A stretch of 64,000 nucleotides of DNA, taken from assembly GCF_047314965.1 (NCBI RefSeq), contig NZ_JBLBVK010000053.1:1-64000 (forward strand), written 5' to 3'. Shown here in pieces: positions 26,627 to 35,211 of this stretch. The position numbers and the translations under genes are program-made. The number at the start of each line of letters is the position of its first letter. Position 1 is the first letter of the stretch. Below the pieces are notes generated by a model. The model worked only from the letters and a program-made list of their open reading frames with translations, made no database searches and had not been told where the DNA came from. This DNA comes from JAVJUV01 sp047314965 (GTDB lineage: Bacteria; Pseudomonadota; Alphaproteobacteria; Rhodobacterales; Rhodobacteraceae).

Positions 26627-27202
26627 TCAGCGGAAATACCCGACCTCGCTGCCGGGCTCGGCCGCATTGACCAGAAGACCCCAGACGTATTCCGCCACCG
26701 AGCGGAAGCAGATCACTTCGGCCCGGCCCTCCTCGTGGAACCACAGCGCCGCCGGCACCTGCGCAAGGCGCGTCCGTCTCATCTCTCCCACGGGCAGCGC
26801 GCCGGGCCGCAGATCGGCGGGCGTCAGCTTGGCCAGCACGTTCCGGATCGCCGCGCCCTCGCCTTCCAGAGTGAATGACGCCCGGGCATCGGACACGTCC
26901 ACCGCAAGGTGATGCTCATTCTTCAGCGCCTTTCCGATCGCGCCCAGCGCCTTGGCAACGCCGTCATGGGGCAAGAGGATCAGAAGCTCGTCCGGCGACA
27001 TCCAGCAAAGCCCGCTCTCACCAGAGGAACTTGCACCGCGCTGTCCGGGAAACTCCACGCCTGCGGCTTTGGACGCAGCCGCTCTCACCGCCTCGGAGGA
27101 AAAATCGCCCCGAAGCGTGATCATGCCGCGAAGCCCGTTCTCACGGATCGCCACCTGCCCCTTGAAGGATGCGCCCTGAAGGGCGCTGACTGCATCAGAC
27201 AT
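26627..27202 (-). CDS. soxG: Sarcosine oxidase, gamma subunit
   Basis: A 191-residue subunit of the heterotetrameric sarcosine oxidase, with the SoxG/GcvT-like fold (GLCWMSPDELLILLP, LAVDVSDARASFTLEG, FHEEGRAEVICFRSVAEYVW). The ATG at 27202 lies behind GGGGAGAAG and inside the soxA stop region (8-base overlap), so its translation is coupled to soxA. It is the last gene of the soxDAG run. Confidence 0.93.
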   Translation of the reverse strand: MSDAVSALQGASFKGQVAIRENGLRGMITLRGDFSSEAVRAAASKAAGVEFPGQRGASSSGESGLCWMSPDELLILLPHDGVAKALGAIGKALKNEHHLAVDVSDARASFTLEGEGAAIRNVLAKLTPADLRPGALPVGEMRRTRLAQVPAALWFHEEGRAEVICFRSVAEYVWGLLVNAAEPGSEVGYFR

Positions 27203-30200
27203 TCTGCTTCTCCCCGTCCGGGTCATAGAAGACCGGGCTGACGATCTTCGCTCTCACCACCGTGCCGTCGAGTTTCGGGAACTCCAGCGTTTCACCCATT
27301 CGGTCCGGCCCGCGTTCGACCAGCCCCATGGCGATGCCACGCCCCAGGGTCGGCGAGTGATAGGTCGAGGTCACACGACCTTCTGTCTTCCTCTGTCCGT
27401 TGTCGTTCACGCCCGGCTCGGCGGCATAGGCGCCGTCAGGCAGAACGGAGCCATCCTCGGTCTCCAGCCCGACGAGCTTCCAGCGCAAGGGGTCGGTCAT
27501 GTGCTCGCGCTCCTGCGCGCGCTTGCCCAGATAGTCTTCCTTTTTCTTCGAGATCGCCCAGTTCAGCCCGAGATCCTGCGGGATCACCGTACCGTCCGTC
27601 TCGTCTCCGATCATGATGAAGCCCTTCTCGGCCCGCATGATGTGCAGGCACTCGGTGCCGTAGGGCGTGATGCCAAAGGGTTTGCCGGCGGCCAGCAACG
27701 CGTCCCAGAATGCGCGGCCCTGCGAGGCGGGCACGGCGATTTCATAGGAGAGCTCGCCCGAGAACGAGATCCGGAAGACCCGTGCGTCGAACCCGCCGAT
27801 CTTGCCTTCGGCCCATTGCATGAAAGGCAGCGCCTCTTTCGAGAGATCCATATCGCTGCCCAGCGCCTGCAAAACGTCGCGGGCTTTTGGGCCGACAACG
27901 GCCACCTGCGCGTATTGCTCGGTCACGTTGGCGACATAGACCTTCCAGTCCCACCACTCGGTCTGGAGCCATTCCTCCATATGGGCATGGATTCGGTCCG
28001 CTCCGCCCGTGGTCGTGTGGCAGAGCCAGGTATCCTCGTTGATCCGGGCAACCACACCGTCATCGGTCAGGAACCCGTTCTCGGTGCACATCAGCCCATA
28101 GCGGCATTTGCCCACCGGAAGCGTGCTCATCATGTTGGTGTAAAGCATGTCGAGGAAGCGCCCCGCGTCCGGCCCCTTGACGATCAGCTTGCCAAGGGTG
28201 GACGCATCCAGAAGACCTACGCCGTTCCGCGTGGCCGTGACCTCGCGCATCACCGCGTCATGCACGCTCTCGCCGTCCCTAGGGAAGGCATAGGGGCGCC
28301 GCCAGTGGCCGACCGGCTCCCAGTGCGCGGCGTTCTCCTCGTGCCAGCCGTGGATCGGCGTGCGCCGCAAGGGCTGGAACAACGCGCGCCGCGCCTCGCC
28401 CGCGATCGCGCCCATCGAGATCGGCGTATAGGGCGGGCGGAACGTCGTGGTGCCGACCTTGGGAATGTCCTCGCCCAGCTGCCCGGCCAGGATCGCCAGA
28501 CCGTTGATGTTGGAAAGCTTTCCCTGATCGGTCGCCATGCCGAGCGTGGTGTAGCGCTTGGCGTGCTCGACGCTCTCAAAGCCTTCACGCGCGGCCAGTT
28601 CCACGTCCGTCACCTTCACGTCGTTCTGATAATCCAGCCAGGATTTGGCCTTCAGTTCGTAAGGCGCGTTTTCGGGCATGTTCCAGACCGGCGCCAGCGA
28701 CTGACGCTCCTCGGCCTTGGCATCAGGTGCGTGCCCGGCCTTTGCCGTCCAACCCGCGCGTTCCGCCGCCACACGGCCCGCCTCGAAGGCATCGCCAAGG
28801 GCTTCGGCCGTCGTGACCGCACCGCTGGCGATCCCCGCCGTCCCGACGAAGGGCAGCCCGTCCGCGCCCGTCGGCGCCCGGTCGGGGTCGGGGCGGAAGA
28901 AGGCCTCGGTCTCATCCCAGACCAGCTTTCCACCGCAATGGGACCAAAGGTGCACGACCGGCGACCAGCCGCCCGACATCGCGACGCAATCGGCCTCGAC
29001 CTGTTCGATCACCTCGCCGGTGCCCGACTGTTCGCAGATATAGACGTTTTCAACGCGCCCCTTGCCGGTCACTTTCGCGATTCCGCGCCCGGGCGTCACG
29101 CGGATGCCCGCATCGCGCGCGGCCTGAACAAGCGGTCCCGTGACCTCCGGCCGCGCATCGACGATCACCGGGGCCGTCAGCCCGGCCGCCTTCAGCGCCA
29201 GCGCGGTGCGGTAGGCGTCGTCGTTGTTGGTCACCAATACAAACCGGCGGCCCGGAGCGGCGGCATAATCCACGACATAGTCGCGAACGGCGGATGCCAG
29301 CATCACGCCGGGCAGGTCGTTGCCCGCAAATGCCAGCGGCCGTTCGATCGCGCCGGTGGCCGTGACGATCTGGCGGGTCCGCACCTTCCAGAGACGGTGA
29401 CGCGGAAGGGTGTGGTCGGGCGCGTGATCGGTCAGCCGTTCGTAGACCAGCGCATAACCGTGATCGTAGACACCCGCGCCCATCGCTCGCGTCCGCACCC
29501 GCACGTTCGGCATGGCCTCCAGCGCGGCGACAGTCCCGGCGATCCAGTCGACGGCAGGCTTGCCGTCGATCTCGGCGCCATCCACCGGCGCGCGGCCTCC
29601 CCAATGCGCCGTCTGCTCGACCAGCAGAACCTCGGCCCCGGCTTCGGCGGCTGCTTTCGCGGCCGTCAGTCCGGCGATTCCACCACCGATAACAAGAACA
29701 TCCACGGTAATGTGAAAGTACTCGTAGTGATCCGCATCGCGGTGCCGGGGTGCCTTGCCCAAACCAGCCGACTGGCGGATGAAGGGTTCGTAGACATGCT
29801 TCCAGAAGGCGCGTGGCCAGAGGAACATCTTGTAATAGAAGCCTGCAGGCAGGAACCGCGAGAGCTTCGCATTGATCTCTCCCACGTCGAACTCAAGGCT
29901 TGGCCAATGGTTCTGGCTTTCCGCCACCAGACCATCGAACAACTCGGTGGTCGTGGCGCGCGCGTTCGGCTCGAACGTCTTGGCCGTTCCCAGGTTCATC
30001 AGCGCGTTCGGCTCTTCCGGCCCGCTGGTGACGATGCCGCGCGGGCGATGGTACTTGAACGACCGTCCGACCAGCATCTGGTCCTGCCCGATCAGAGCGG
30101 ATGCCAGCGTATCCCCCTTGAAGCCGCGCAACTGACGGCCGTTGAAGGTGAAGTTCTGCGGCTGGCCACGGTCGATCAGGCGGCCGCCTTTCGGGAGACG

Positions 30201-30209
30201 ATGGCTCAT
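27195..30209 (-). CDS. soxA: Sarcosine oxidase, alpha subunit
   Basis: This large subunit (1004 residues) of heterotetrameric sarcosine oxidase starts with an SoxA-type ferredoxin-like segment (FNGRQLRGFKGDTLASALIG). A FAD/NAD-binding region with VLVIGGGIAGLTAAKAAAEA at about residue 172 follows. The second half resembles GcvT and binds tetrahydrofolate (ATRNGVGLLDASTLGKL, GTECLHIMRAEKGFIM). The complex oxidises sarcosine to glycine, passes the one-carbon unit to folate and releases hydrogen peroxide. It overlaps soxD by four bases and soxG by eight. Confidence 0.96.
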   Translation of the reverse strand: MSHRLPKGGRLIDRGQPQNFTFNGRQLRGFKGDTLASALIGQDQMLVGRSFKYHRPRGIVTSGPEEPNALMNLGTAKTFEPNARATTTELFDGLVAESQNHWPSLEFDVGEINAKLSRFLPAGFYYKMFLWPRAFWKHVYEPFIRQSAGLGKAPRHRDADHYEYFHITVDVLVIGGGIAGLTAAKAAAEAGAEVLLVEQTAHWGGRAPVDGAEIDGKPAVDWIAGTVAALEAMPNVRVRTRAMGAGVYDHGYALVYERLTDHAPDHTLPRHRLWKVRTRQIVTATGAIERPLAFAGNDLPGVMLASAVRDYVVDYAAAPGRRFVLVTNNDDAYRTALALKAAGLTAPVIVDARPEVTGPLVQAARDAGIRVTPGRGIAKVTGKGRVENVYICEQSGTGEVIEQVEADCVAMSGGWSPVVHLWSHCGGKLVWDETEAFFRPDPDRAPTGADGLPFVGTAGIASGAVTTAEALGDAFEAGRVAAERAGWTAKAGHAPDAKAEERQSLAPVWNMPENAPYELKAKSWLDYQNDVKVTDVELAAREGFESVEHAKRYTTLGMATDQGKLSNINGLAILAGQLGEDIPKVGTTTFRPPYTPISMGAIAGEARRALFQPLRRTPIHGWHEENAAHWEPVGHWRRPYAFPRDGESVHDAVMREVTATRNGVGLLDASTLGKLIVKGPDAGRFLDMLYTNMMSTLPVGKCRYGLMCTENGFLTDDGVVARINEDTWLCHTTTGGADRIHAHMEEWLQTEWWDWKVYVANVTEQYAQVAVVGPKARDVLQALGSDMDLSKEALPFMQWAEGKIGGFDARVFRISFSGELSYEIAVPASQGRAFWDALLAAGKPFGITPYGTECLHIMRAEKGFIMIGDETDGTVIPQDLGLNWAISKKKEDYLGKRAQEREHMTDPLRWKLVGLETEDGSVLPDGAYAAEPGVNDNGQRKTEGRVTSTYHSPTLGRGIAMGLVERGPDRMGETLEFPKLDGTVVRAKIVSPVFYDPDGEKQNV

Positions 30210-30535
30210 GCGAAATCCCTCCAGCTCCAGCCGGGCCGCTTGGCGGTGATGGCGTCACGGACCTCCTTCGGCGGTTCGGTGACCTGCGCCTTGTAAGTTC
30301 CGAAGACCTCCAGCGTCATTGTATCCCGTGCCGCGTGAAACCACTTGCCGCAGCCATGGGAATGGCGCCAGCGCTCGAAGTGAACGCCACGAGGATTCTC
30401 GCGCATGAAGAGGTAGCCCTCGAATTCGTCATCCGACGAACCGGGACCGAACCGCTTGAGATGCGCCTCGCCGCCGGGCGAAAGCTCGGTCTCGTCGCAG
30501 TCGATGCCGCAATAGGGACAGGTCAGGATCAGCAT
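30206..30535 (-). CDS. soxD: Sarcosine oxidase, delta subunit
   Basis: This 109-residue zinc-binding subunit carries C6 and C9 in LTCPYCGIDC and a downstream His/Cys pair in HSHGCGKW (about residues 58-62), the expected zinc ligands. It stabilises the alpha/beta interface. The stop overlaps the soxA start by four bases. Unusually, a terminator (30584-30612) and two small genes lie between this gene and soxB, so soxDAG must be transcribed from its own promoter or by read-through. Confidence 0.95.
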   Translation of the reverse strand: MLILTCPYCGIDCDETELSPGGEAHLKRFGPGSSDDEFEGYLFMRENPRGVHFERWRHSHGCGKWFHAARDTMTLEVFGTYKAQVTEPPKEVRDAITAKRPGWSWRDFA

Positions 30536-30583
30536 GGGCTGATTTCCTTTGTCATCAGAGTGTTACAGGTGGAAGCGGAGACG

Positions 30584-30612
30584 AAAAAGGCGGCAGCCGA
30601 AAGGCCGCCGCC
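30584..30612 (-). terminator. Intrinsic terminator between the small-protein gene and soxD
   Basis: On the minus strand a 10-bp stem (GGCGGCGGCC / GGCTGCCGCC, one G-U pair) with a TTTC loop is followed by five Ts. It would stop transcripts that come through the small membrane-protein gene at 30635-30880 before they reach soxD. Confidence 0.8.
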
Positions 30613-30634
30613 AAAAACGCGTCCGGAAACCGGC

Positions 30635-30880
30635 TCAGTCGGCCGGTGGAACCGGCGTCGCAGAGGTGTCGGGCAAGGCAGGCGCGGCTTCGATACCCGC
30701 GCTCTCCTGGGACGTATCGCCGCCGCCACCGGCAAGACCGACGCCGATAAGCGCGACGATGGCAACGAGAACGATGACCACCCAAAGCCACGCGCCGCCC
30801 GTGCCCGTGCCGGCGTAGTCCGGGTAGCCCGCGCGATGCCCCGGACGGGCCTGGTCTCGGTGGGAATAGTAGTCAGACAT
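30635..30880 (-). CDS. Small single-helix membrane protein, unknown
   Basis: This 81-residue protein has a polar, Tyr/His-rich N-terminus (MSDYYSHRDQARPGHR), one transmembrane helix (WLWVVIVLVAIVALIGVGLA) and a Gly/Pro/Ala-rich acidic tail. The ATG at 30880 has AGGAGGAC upstream. It resembles small membrane proteins often annotated as hypothetical in Rhodobacteraceae. The tail should face the periplasm. It is part of a cluster of tiny genes between soxB and soxD and has its own terminator. No function can be inferred. Confidence 0.75.
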   Translation of the reverse strand: MSDYYSHRDQARPGHRAGYPDYAGTGTGGAWLWVVIVLVAIVALIGVGLAGGGGDTSQESAGIEAAPALPDTSATPVPPAD

Positions 30881-31039
30881 GTCGTGTCCTCCTTCCTGTG
30901 GGCAGAAGGAGACCACGAGACGGCGAGTCGCGCAGTAGCTTTGAGCGGCCAGACCGGACATGCGCTAAAAGCTGCGAACCGGGCCTGAGTCGATGCGCTG
31001 CAAATGGCCAATTCAAGAGCCGTGATGGTTTTTGGCCGA

Positions 31040-31225
31040 TCAGAAGTTCGTGTAGACCTGCGGTCCCTGGGGTGGCTCGTCCATGATCCCGTAGCCTCGG
31101 AAGGAAACAATGACGAGCCCCGCGAGCATGAGAGGGACCGCGACGCCTGCAACGAAACCCAGAACGGCACCTGGCCGGTTGCGCAACCTCTCGGCGATGC
31201 TGCGAATGCGGTGGAACAGGCGCAT
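31040..31225 (-). CDS. Small single-helix membrane protein, unknown
   Basis: A 61-residue protein with a strongly basic N-terminus (MRLFHRIRSIAERLRNRP) and one hydrophobic helix (VLGFVAGVAVPLMLAGLVIV). The ATG at 31225 has AAGGAGA upstream. The basic N-terminus would hold the start in the cytoplasm and the short Pro-rich tail outside. I do not recognise a family. It lies 159 bases upstream of the other small membrane-protein gene and is divergent from the two mini-genes at 31414-31677. Confidence 0.65.
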   Translation of the reverse strand: MRLFHRIRSIAERLRNRPGAVLGFVAGVAVPLMLAGLVIVSFRGYGIMDEPPQGPQVYTNF

Positions 31226-31413
31226 GGGACGGTCTCCTTTCGGTTCGCCCCGGAACCTATGCCGCATCCCCCACGCTTCAAGGCGATCCGAAGATTTCTA
31301 AAAGCTTTCGCGGTCGGGCCGTCGGAACAGAATGTTTCCGCACCCGGGCTTCTTTCCTTCCGGCCAGTCCCCATATCAAAGCGGTGAAGGGGAATGCCCA
31401 ACGGAGGGGAAGG

Positions 31414-31557
31414 ATGAAGGGTATCGTGTTTCTGAGTGCGCTGGCGGGCATTCTCTTTCCGCTGAAGGCACTCTATGCTCGACGCGCGGCGAGGCGGGAC
31501 CCGGTGGATCCCGAGTCGCTGAAAGCGGTCAACTTTTCCCATTCCAGTGGACACTAG
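31414..31557 (+). CDS. Mini-gene 1, 47-residue peptide
   Basis: A 47-residue reading frame with a strong ribosome site (GGAGGGGAAGG) directly before its ATG. It has a short hydrophobic helix (GIVFLSALAGILFPLKAL) followed by a basic stretch (ARRAARR) and a polar tail. Its stop codon TAG abuts the ATG of the next mini-gene, which suggests translational coupling. No family is recognised. Confidence 0.55.
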   Translation: MKGIVFLSALAGILFPLKALYARRAARRDPVDPESLKAVNFSHSSGH

Positions 31558-31677
31558 ATGAAACCCGTATTCCAGATCATGCCCCTTGCGATTCTTCTTG
31601 GTGGCGCATTCGTCGCCGTCTGGCGAGGAATGGACGACCCGTCCAGCCGCAAGGCAAAGCGCAACCGTCGCAAGTAA
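31558..31677 (+). CDS. Mini-gene 2, 39-residue membrane peptide
   Basis: A 39-residue reading frame that starts on the base after the previous stop. It has one hydrophobic helix (IMPLAILLGGAFVAVW) and a very basic C-terminus (SSRKAKRNRRK). That architecture of helix plus positive tail is common in small membrane-anchored peptides. The downstream 92 bases to the soxB stop carry no further gene. Confidence 0.5.
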   Translation: MKPVFQIMPLAILLGGAFVAVWRGMDDPSSRKAKRNRRK

Positions 31678-31769
31678 AGCGCCCGGCGCGACCTGACAGA
31701 ACGAGACGGGCCCGCCGCCCCCCGCTGTGCACGCTGGCTCCGCACCGAGTTCAGGATCGGCGGACAGGA

Positions 31770-33017
31770 TCAATGCGCCACCCCCGCCGCGACGCTTTCG
31801 TCGATGAACCGTCCATCGCGGAACCGGTCCAGCCCGAACTCGGCCGCCAGCGGCCCCGGCTCACCCCGCGCGATCATCTCCGCCGTGGCCCAGCCTGAGC
31901 CCGGAATGGCCTTGAAGCCCCCGGTTCCCCAACCGCAGTTGATGAAGACGTTCTCGACCGGCGTCTTCGAGATGATCGGCGAGCGGTCGCCGGTCATGTC
32001 CACGATCCCACCCCACATCCGCAGCATCTTCAGCCGCGAAATGATCGGGAAGGTCTCGACCAGCGCGCGCACCGTCTCCTCGATGTGGTGGAAGCTGCCG
32101 CGCTGCGTGTAGTTGTTGTAGCCGTCCGCGCCGCCGCCGATCACCATCTCGCCCTTGTCGGACTGGCTCATATAGCCGTGGACCGTGTTCGCCATCACGA
32201 CGACGTCCATGCAGGGCTTGATCGGCTCCGAAACCAGCGCCTGAAGCGCCACCGATTCAATCGGCAGGCGGAACCCGGCCATGTCGGCGACATGGCCCGA
32301 ATGACCCGCCACCACGATGCCCAGCTTTTCGCAGTCGATGTCGCCGCGGCTGGTCGTCACGCCCACGACCTTGCCACCCTCGCGCCGGATGCCGGTAACC
32401 TCGCATTTCTGGATGACGTCCATGCCCATTTCCGAGCATTTCCGCGCATAACCCCAGGCGACCGCATCATGGCGCGCCGTTCCGCCCCTCGGCTGCCAGA
32501 GCGCGCCCAGAACAGGGTAGCGTGGCCCGCGGATCTCGATGATCGGGCAGAGCTTCTTGACCTCTTCCGGCCCGATGAAACGGGTCGCCACACCCTGTAG
32601 CGCGTTGGCGTGCGCGGTGCGCTTGTAACCCCGGATCTCGTGCTCGGTCTGGGCCAGCATCATCACGCCGCGGGGGCTGAACATCACGTTGTAGTTCAGG
32701 TCCTGGCTCAGGTCCTCATACAGCGACCGCGCCTTCTCGTAGATCGCGGCAGAGGGATCCTGCAGATAGTTCGAGCGGATGATCGTCGTGTTCCGGCCCG
32801 TATTACCGCCACCCAGCCACCCTTTTTCGAGGATCGCGACATTCCGGATCCCGTGGTTCTTGCCGAGGTAATAGGCCGTGGCCAACCCGTGGCCGCCCGC
32901 GCCGATGATGATCACGTCGTATTTCCGCTTTGGCTCGGGCGAACCCCAGGCCCGTGTCCAGCCCTGGTGGTTGCGCATGGCCTCGCGGGCGACGGCGAAG
33001 ACGGAATAGCGGCTCAT
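31770..33017 (-). CDS. soxB: Sarcosine oxidase, beta subunit
   Basis: The 415-residue catalytic subunit has the ADP-binding motif VIIIGAGGHGLATAYYLGK at about residues 34-52 and the family segment GNTGRNTTIIRSNYL. Downstream are ARHDAVAWGYARKCSEMGMD and GWGTGGFKAIPGSGWATAE. In this enzyme family the beta subunit carries noncovalent FAD and covalent FMN. It is usually followed directly by soxD; here about 1.2 kb with four tiny genes separates them. The start at 33017 faces ccmI across 176 bases. Confidence 0.96.
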   Translation of the reverse strand: MSRYSVFAVAREAMRNHQGWTRAWGSPEPKRKYDVIIIGAGGHGLATAYYLGKNHGIRNVAILEKGWLGGGNTGRNTTIIRSNYLQDPSAAIYEKARSLYEDLSQDLNYNVMFSPRGVMMLAQTEHEIRGYKRTAHANALQGVATRFIGPEEVKKLCPIIEIRGPRYPVLGALWQPRGGTARHDAVAWGYARKCSEMGMDVIQKCEVTGIRREGGKVVGVTTSRGDIDCEKLGIVVAGHSGHVADMAGFRLPIESVALQALVSEPIKPCMDVVVMANTVHGYMSQSDKGEMVIGGGADGYNNYTQRGSFHHIEETVRALVETFPIISRLKMLRMWGGIVDMTGDRSPIISKTPVENVFINCGWGTGGFKAIPGSGWATAEMIARGEPGPLAAEFGLDRFRDGRFIDESVAAGVAH

Positions 33018-33193
33018 GATACCTCACGCTCCAGAACCGGGCGTCCCCGGCGTTGCTGACGTTCTTCTGCAAGGATTCCCGAAGCATTGGTCTTCAGCAA
33101 GCGGCAGGACAAATGTCTTTCGCGACACGAGGACGCGGGAGTTTGTCGCGCTTGCCCCTTCCCGTCCGCGCCTGGGGCGATTAAGTCGGGGGC

Positions 33194-34399
33194 ATGCTGT
33201 TCTGGCTTGCTCCGATCCTGATCGCGACCATTGTCGCCCTGCTGCTCCTCCGGGCGCTGCGCACAAGCCGTGAAGACGGGCTGAGCGCGGTTGAATCCGA
33301 CATCGCGGTCTACCGCGACCAGCTGAAAGAGGTCGATCGCGACCTTGCCCGCGGCGTCCTGACCGAGGCTGAGGCCGAGGCTGTGCGCACCGAAGTGTCG
33401 CGCCGCCTGCTGGAAGCCGATCGCCGCGGCGCGAAACGCAGCGCCGCATCCGATGGCCGCGTCCTGCCTGCCGCCGCAATCGTGGTTGCGGCGCTTCTCG
33501 CGGGAAGCTTCCTGCTCTACGCACGCGTTGGCGCTCCCGGCCTTGCCGACCTTCCGATGACCGAGCGGCTCGAGAACCTCGACGCCGCCGCACGCGCGCG
33601 CCCCTCCCAAGCCGAGGCCGAGGAACAGGCGCGCGAATTTCTCCCCGAGGCGCCCCCGGCCGACCAGAATTTCCTGATCCTGATGGACCAGCTTCGCGCC
33701 GCGCTTGCGGACCGGCCCGACGACGTACAGGGCCTGACGCTACTGGCCGAGAACGAGGCGCGGCTGGGCAATTTCACCGCCGCACGCGAGGCGCAGGAGC
33801 GCCTTATCGCCGCCTATGGCGAGGATGTTCCGATCGAGGAACGGGTAGCGCTACTGGAACTGATGGTGTTCACCGCCGGCGGTTTCGTGTCACCCGAAGC
33901 CGAGGCGGTTCTGTCAGCCATTCTCGAAGCGGAGCCCGGGCACGAGGTCGGTCTCTACTATGCGGGCCTGCTCTTCTCGCAGAACGGCCGCCCGGATCGC
34001 GCCTTCCCGATCTGGCGCCGGCTTCTGGAAACCTCGGCGCCCGACGCACCCTGGATGCCCGTGCTTCGCGCCGAGATCGAGAACGTCGCCGCTGCGGCCG
34101 GTGTGAATTACAGCCTCCCCGACCAGCGCGGCCCGACAGCCGCCGACATGGCCGCCGCAGGGGACATGACAGCCGAGGAACGGCAGGACATGATCCGCGG
34201 CATGGTCGAGGGCCTGGCCGAGCGGCTGGCCACAGATGGCGGCCCGCCCGAGGATTGGGCGCGGTTGATCGGTGCGCTCGGCGTGTTGGGCGAAACCGCC
34301 CGCGCCCGTGCCGTCGCCGACGAGGCACTGGCGGTATTCGCGGGCAATTCCGACGCGCTCGCCACCATCAACGCCGCGCGCGCCCGGATCGGCGAATGA
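33194..34399 (+). CDS. ccmI: Cytochrome c biogenesis protein CcmI
   Basis: This is a 401-residue inner-membrane protein of the cytochrome c maturation system I. It holds apocytochrome c for the haem ligase CcmF/CcmH. Two membrane helices lie at about residues 2-20 and 97-115, with the CcmI cytoplasmic loop between them (DIAVYRDQLKEVDRDLARG, EAEAVRTEVSRRLLEAD). A periplasmic TPR domain follows. The stop overlaps the ruvX start (ATGA). The other ccm genes are not in the window. Confidence 0.93.
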   Translation: MLFWLAPILIATIVALLLLRALRTSREDGLSAVESDIAVYRDQLKEVDRDLARGVLTEAEAEAVRTEVSRRLLEADRRGAKRSAASDGRVLPAAAIVVAALLAGSFLLYARVGAPGLADLPMTERLENLDAAARARPSQAEAEEQAREFLPEAPPADQNFLILMDQLRAALADRPDDVQGLTLLAENEARLGNFTAAREAQERLIAAYGEDVPIEERVALLELMVFTAGGFVSPEAEAVLSAILEAEPGHEVGLYYAGLLFSQNGRPDRAFPIWRRLLETSAPDAPWMPVLRAEIENVAAAAGVNYSLPDQRGPTAADMAAAGDMTAEERQDMIRGMVEGLAERLATDGGPPEDWARLIGALGVLGETARARAVADEALAVFAGNSDALATINAARARIGE

Positions 34400-34872
34400 T
34401 CTGCGAGAAGATCGAAGAGTTCACCCGGGCGCTCAGACCCATCCGCCCCGTCGCGGGCCTGGACCTCGGGACCGAGACCATCGGCGTCGCGGTCTCTGAC
34501 GGTTTCCGACGTGTCGCGACACCACTGGAAACCGTCCGCCGCAAGAAGTTCACCTTGGATGCCGAAAAACTGTTGGCGATCTTTGCCCACCGCGAGATCG
34601 CGGGCGTGATCCTCGGACTGCCGCTGAACATGGACGGCAGCGAAGGCCCGCGCGCGCAATCCACCCGTGCGTTCGCGCGCAACCTGTCGCGACTGACCGA
34701 GATACCGATCGCCTTCTGGGACGAGCGCCTGTCGACGGTTGCCGCCGAAAAAGCACTGCTTGAGGCGGATACGACACGAAAACGTCGCGCCGAGGTCATC
34801 GACCATGTCGCGGCGAGCTATATATTGCAGGGAGCGCTCGACAGGATGGCGCATCTGGAGGCAGGCAGTTGA
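34396..34872 (+). CDS. ruvX: RuvX/YqgF RNase H-fold nuclease
   Basis: A 158-residue member of the RuvX (YqgF) family, linked to Holliday-junction resolution and to 16S rRNA 5'-end processing. The conserved acidic residues are visible: D23 in GLDLGTETIGVAVSD, the GLPLNMDGSEG strand, Glu in WDERLSTVAAE and the C-terminal Asp in DHVAASYILQ. The ATG at 34396 overlaps the ccmI stop; its stop overlaps the DUF1289 gene by four bases. Confidence 0.93.
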   Translation: MICEKIEEFTRALRPIRPVAGLDLGTETIGVAVSDGFRRVATPLETVRRKKFTLDAEKLLAIFAHREIAGVILGLPLNMDGSEGPRAQSTRAFARNLSRLTEIPIAFWDERLSTVAAEKALLEADTTRKRRAEVIDHVAASYILQGALDRMAHLEAGS

Positions 34873-35117
34873 ACGACAGACCCAGCGACATCGTCTGGCG
34901 GCGGGACGAAATCGAAAGTCCCTGCGTGAAGATTTGCGTCCTTCAACCGGAAACACGTATCTGCCTTGGATGCTACCGCACCGGCGACGAGATCGCGGCT
35001 TGGTCGCGACTGTCGCCCGAAGCACGCAGCGCCATAATGGCCGAACTTCCAGAGCGCGCAAAAACCCTTCCCGGCCGCAGGGGTGGACGCGCGGGCCGGA
35101 TCGCACGCGGAACCTGA
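34869..35117 (+). CDS. DUF1289 small cysteine protein
   Basis: An 82-residue protein with the DUF1289 (YdhL-like) motif: SPCVKICVL then RICLGCYRTGDEI, four Cys that could bind a metal or Fe-S cluster. A basic tail follows. It overlaps ruvX by four bases, a frequent arrangement in Rhodobacteraceae. Function is unknown. Confidence 0.9.
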   Translation: MNDRPSDIVWRRDEIESPCVKICVLQPETRICLGCYRTGDEIAAWSRLSPEARSAIMAELPERAKTLPGRRGGRAGRIARGT

Positions 35118-35147
35118 AACGTCCGCTTCCCGGACAACACCCGAAGA

Positions 35148-35181
35148 AGAAAACGGGCCCGGCGCCAAAGGCGACGGACCC
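35148..35181 (-). terminator. Terminator of the frc operon
   Basis: On the minus strand GGGTCCG-T-CGCC / GGCG-C-CGGGCCC folds into a stem with one internal mismatch and a TTT loop, followed by GTTTTCTTCTT. It lies 31 bases after the frcA stop. Confidence 0.7.
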
Positions 35182-35211
35182 GCAGGACACCGGCGAAGCC
35201 GGCGCAATCGC

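Noticed and set aside
27357..30296. 979-codon open frame opposite soxA
   Set aside because: Antisense shadow of soxA with no recognisable motif; soxA is firmly identified.
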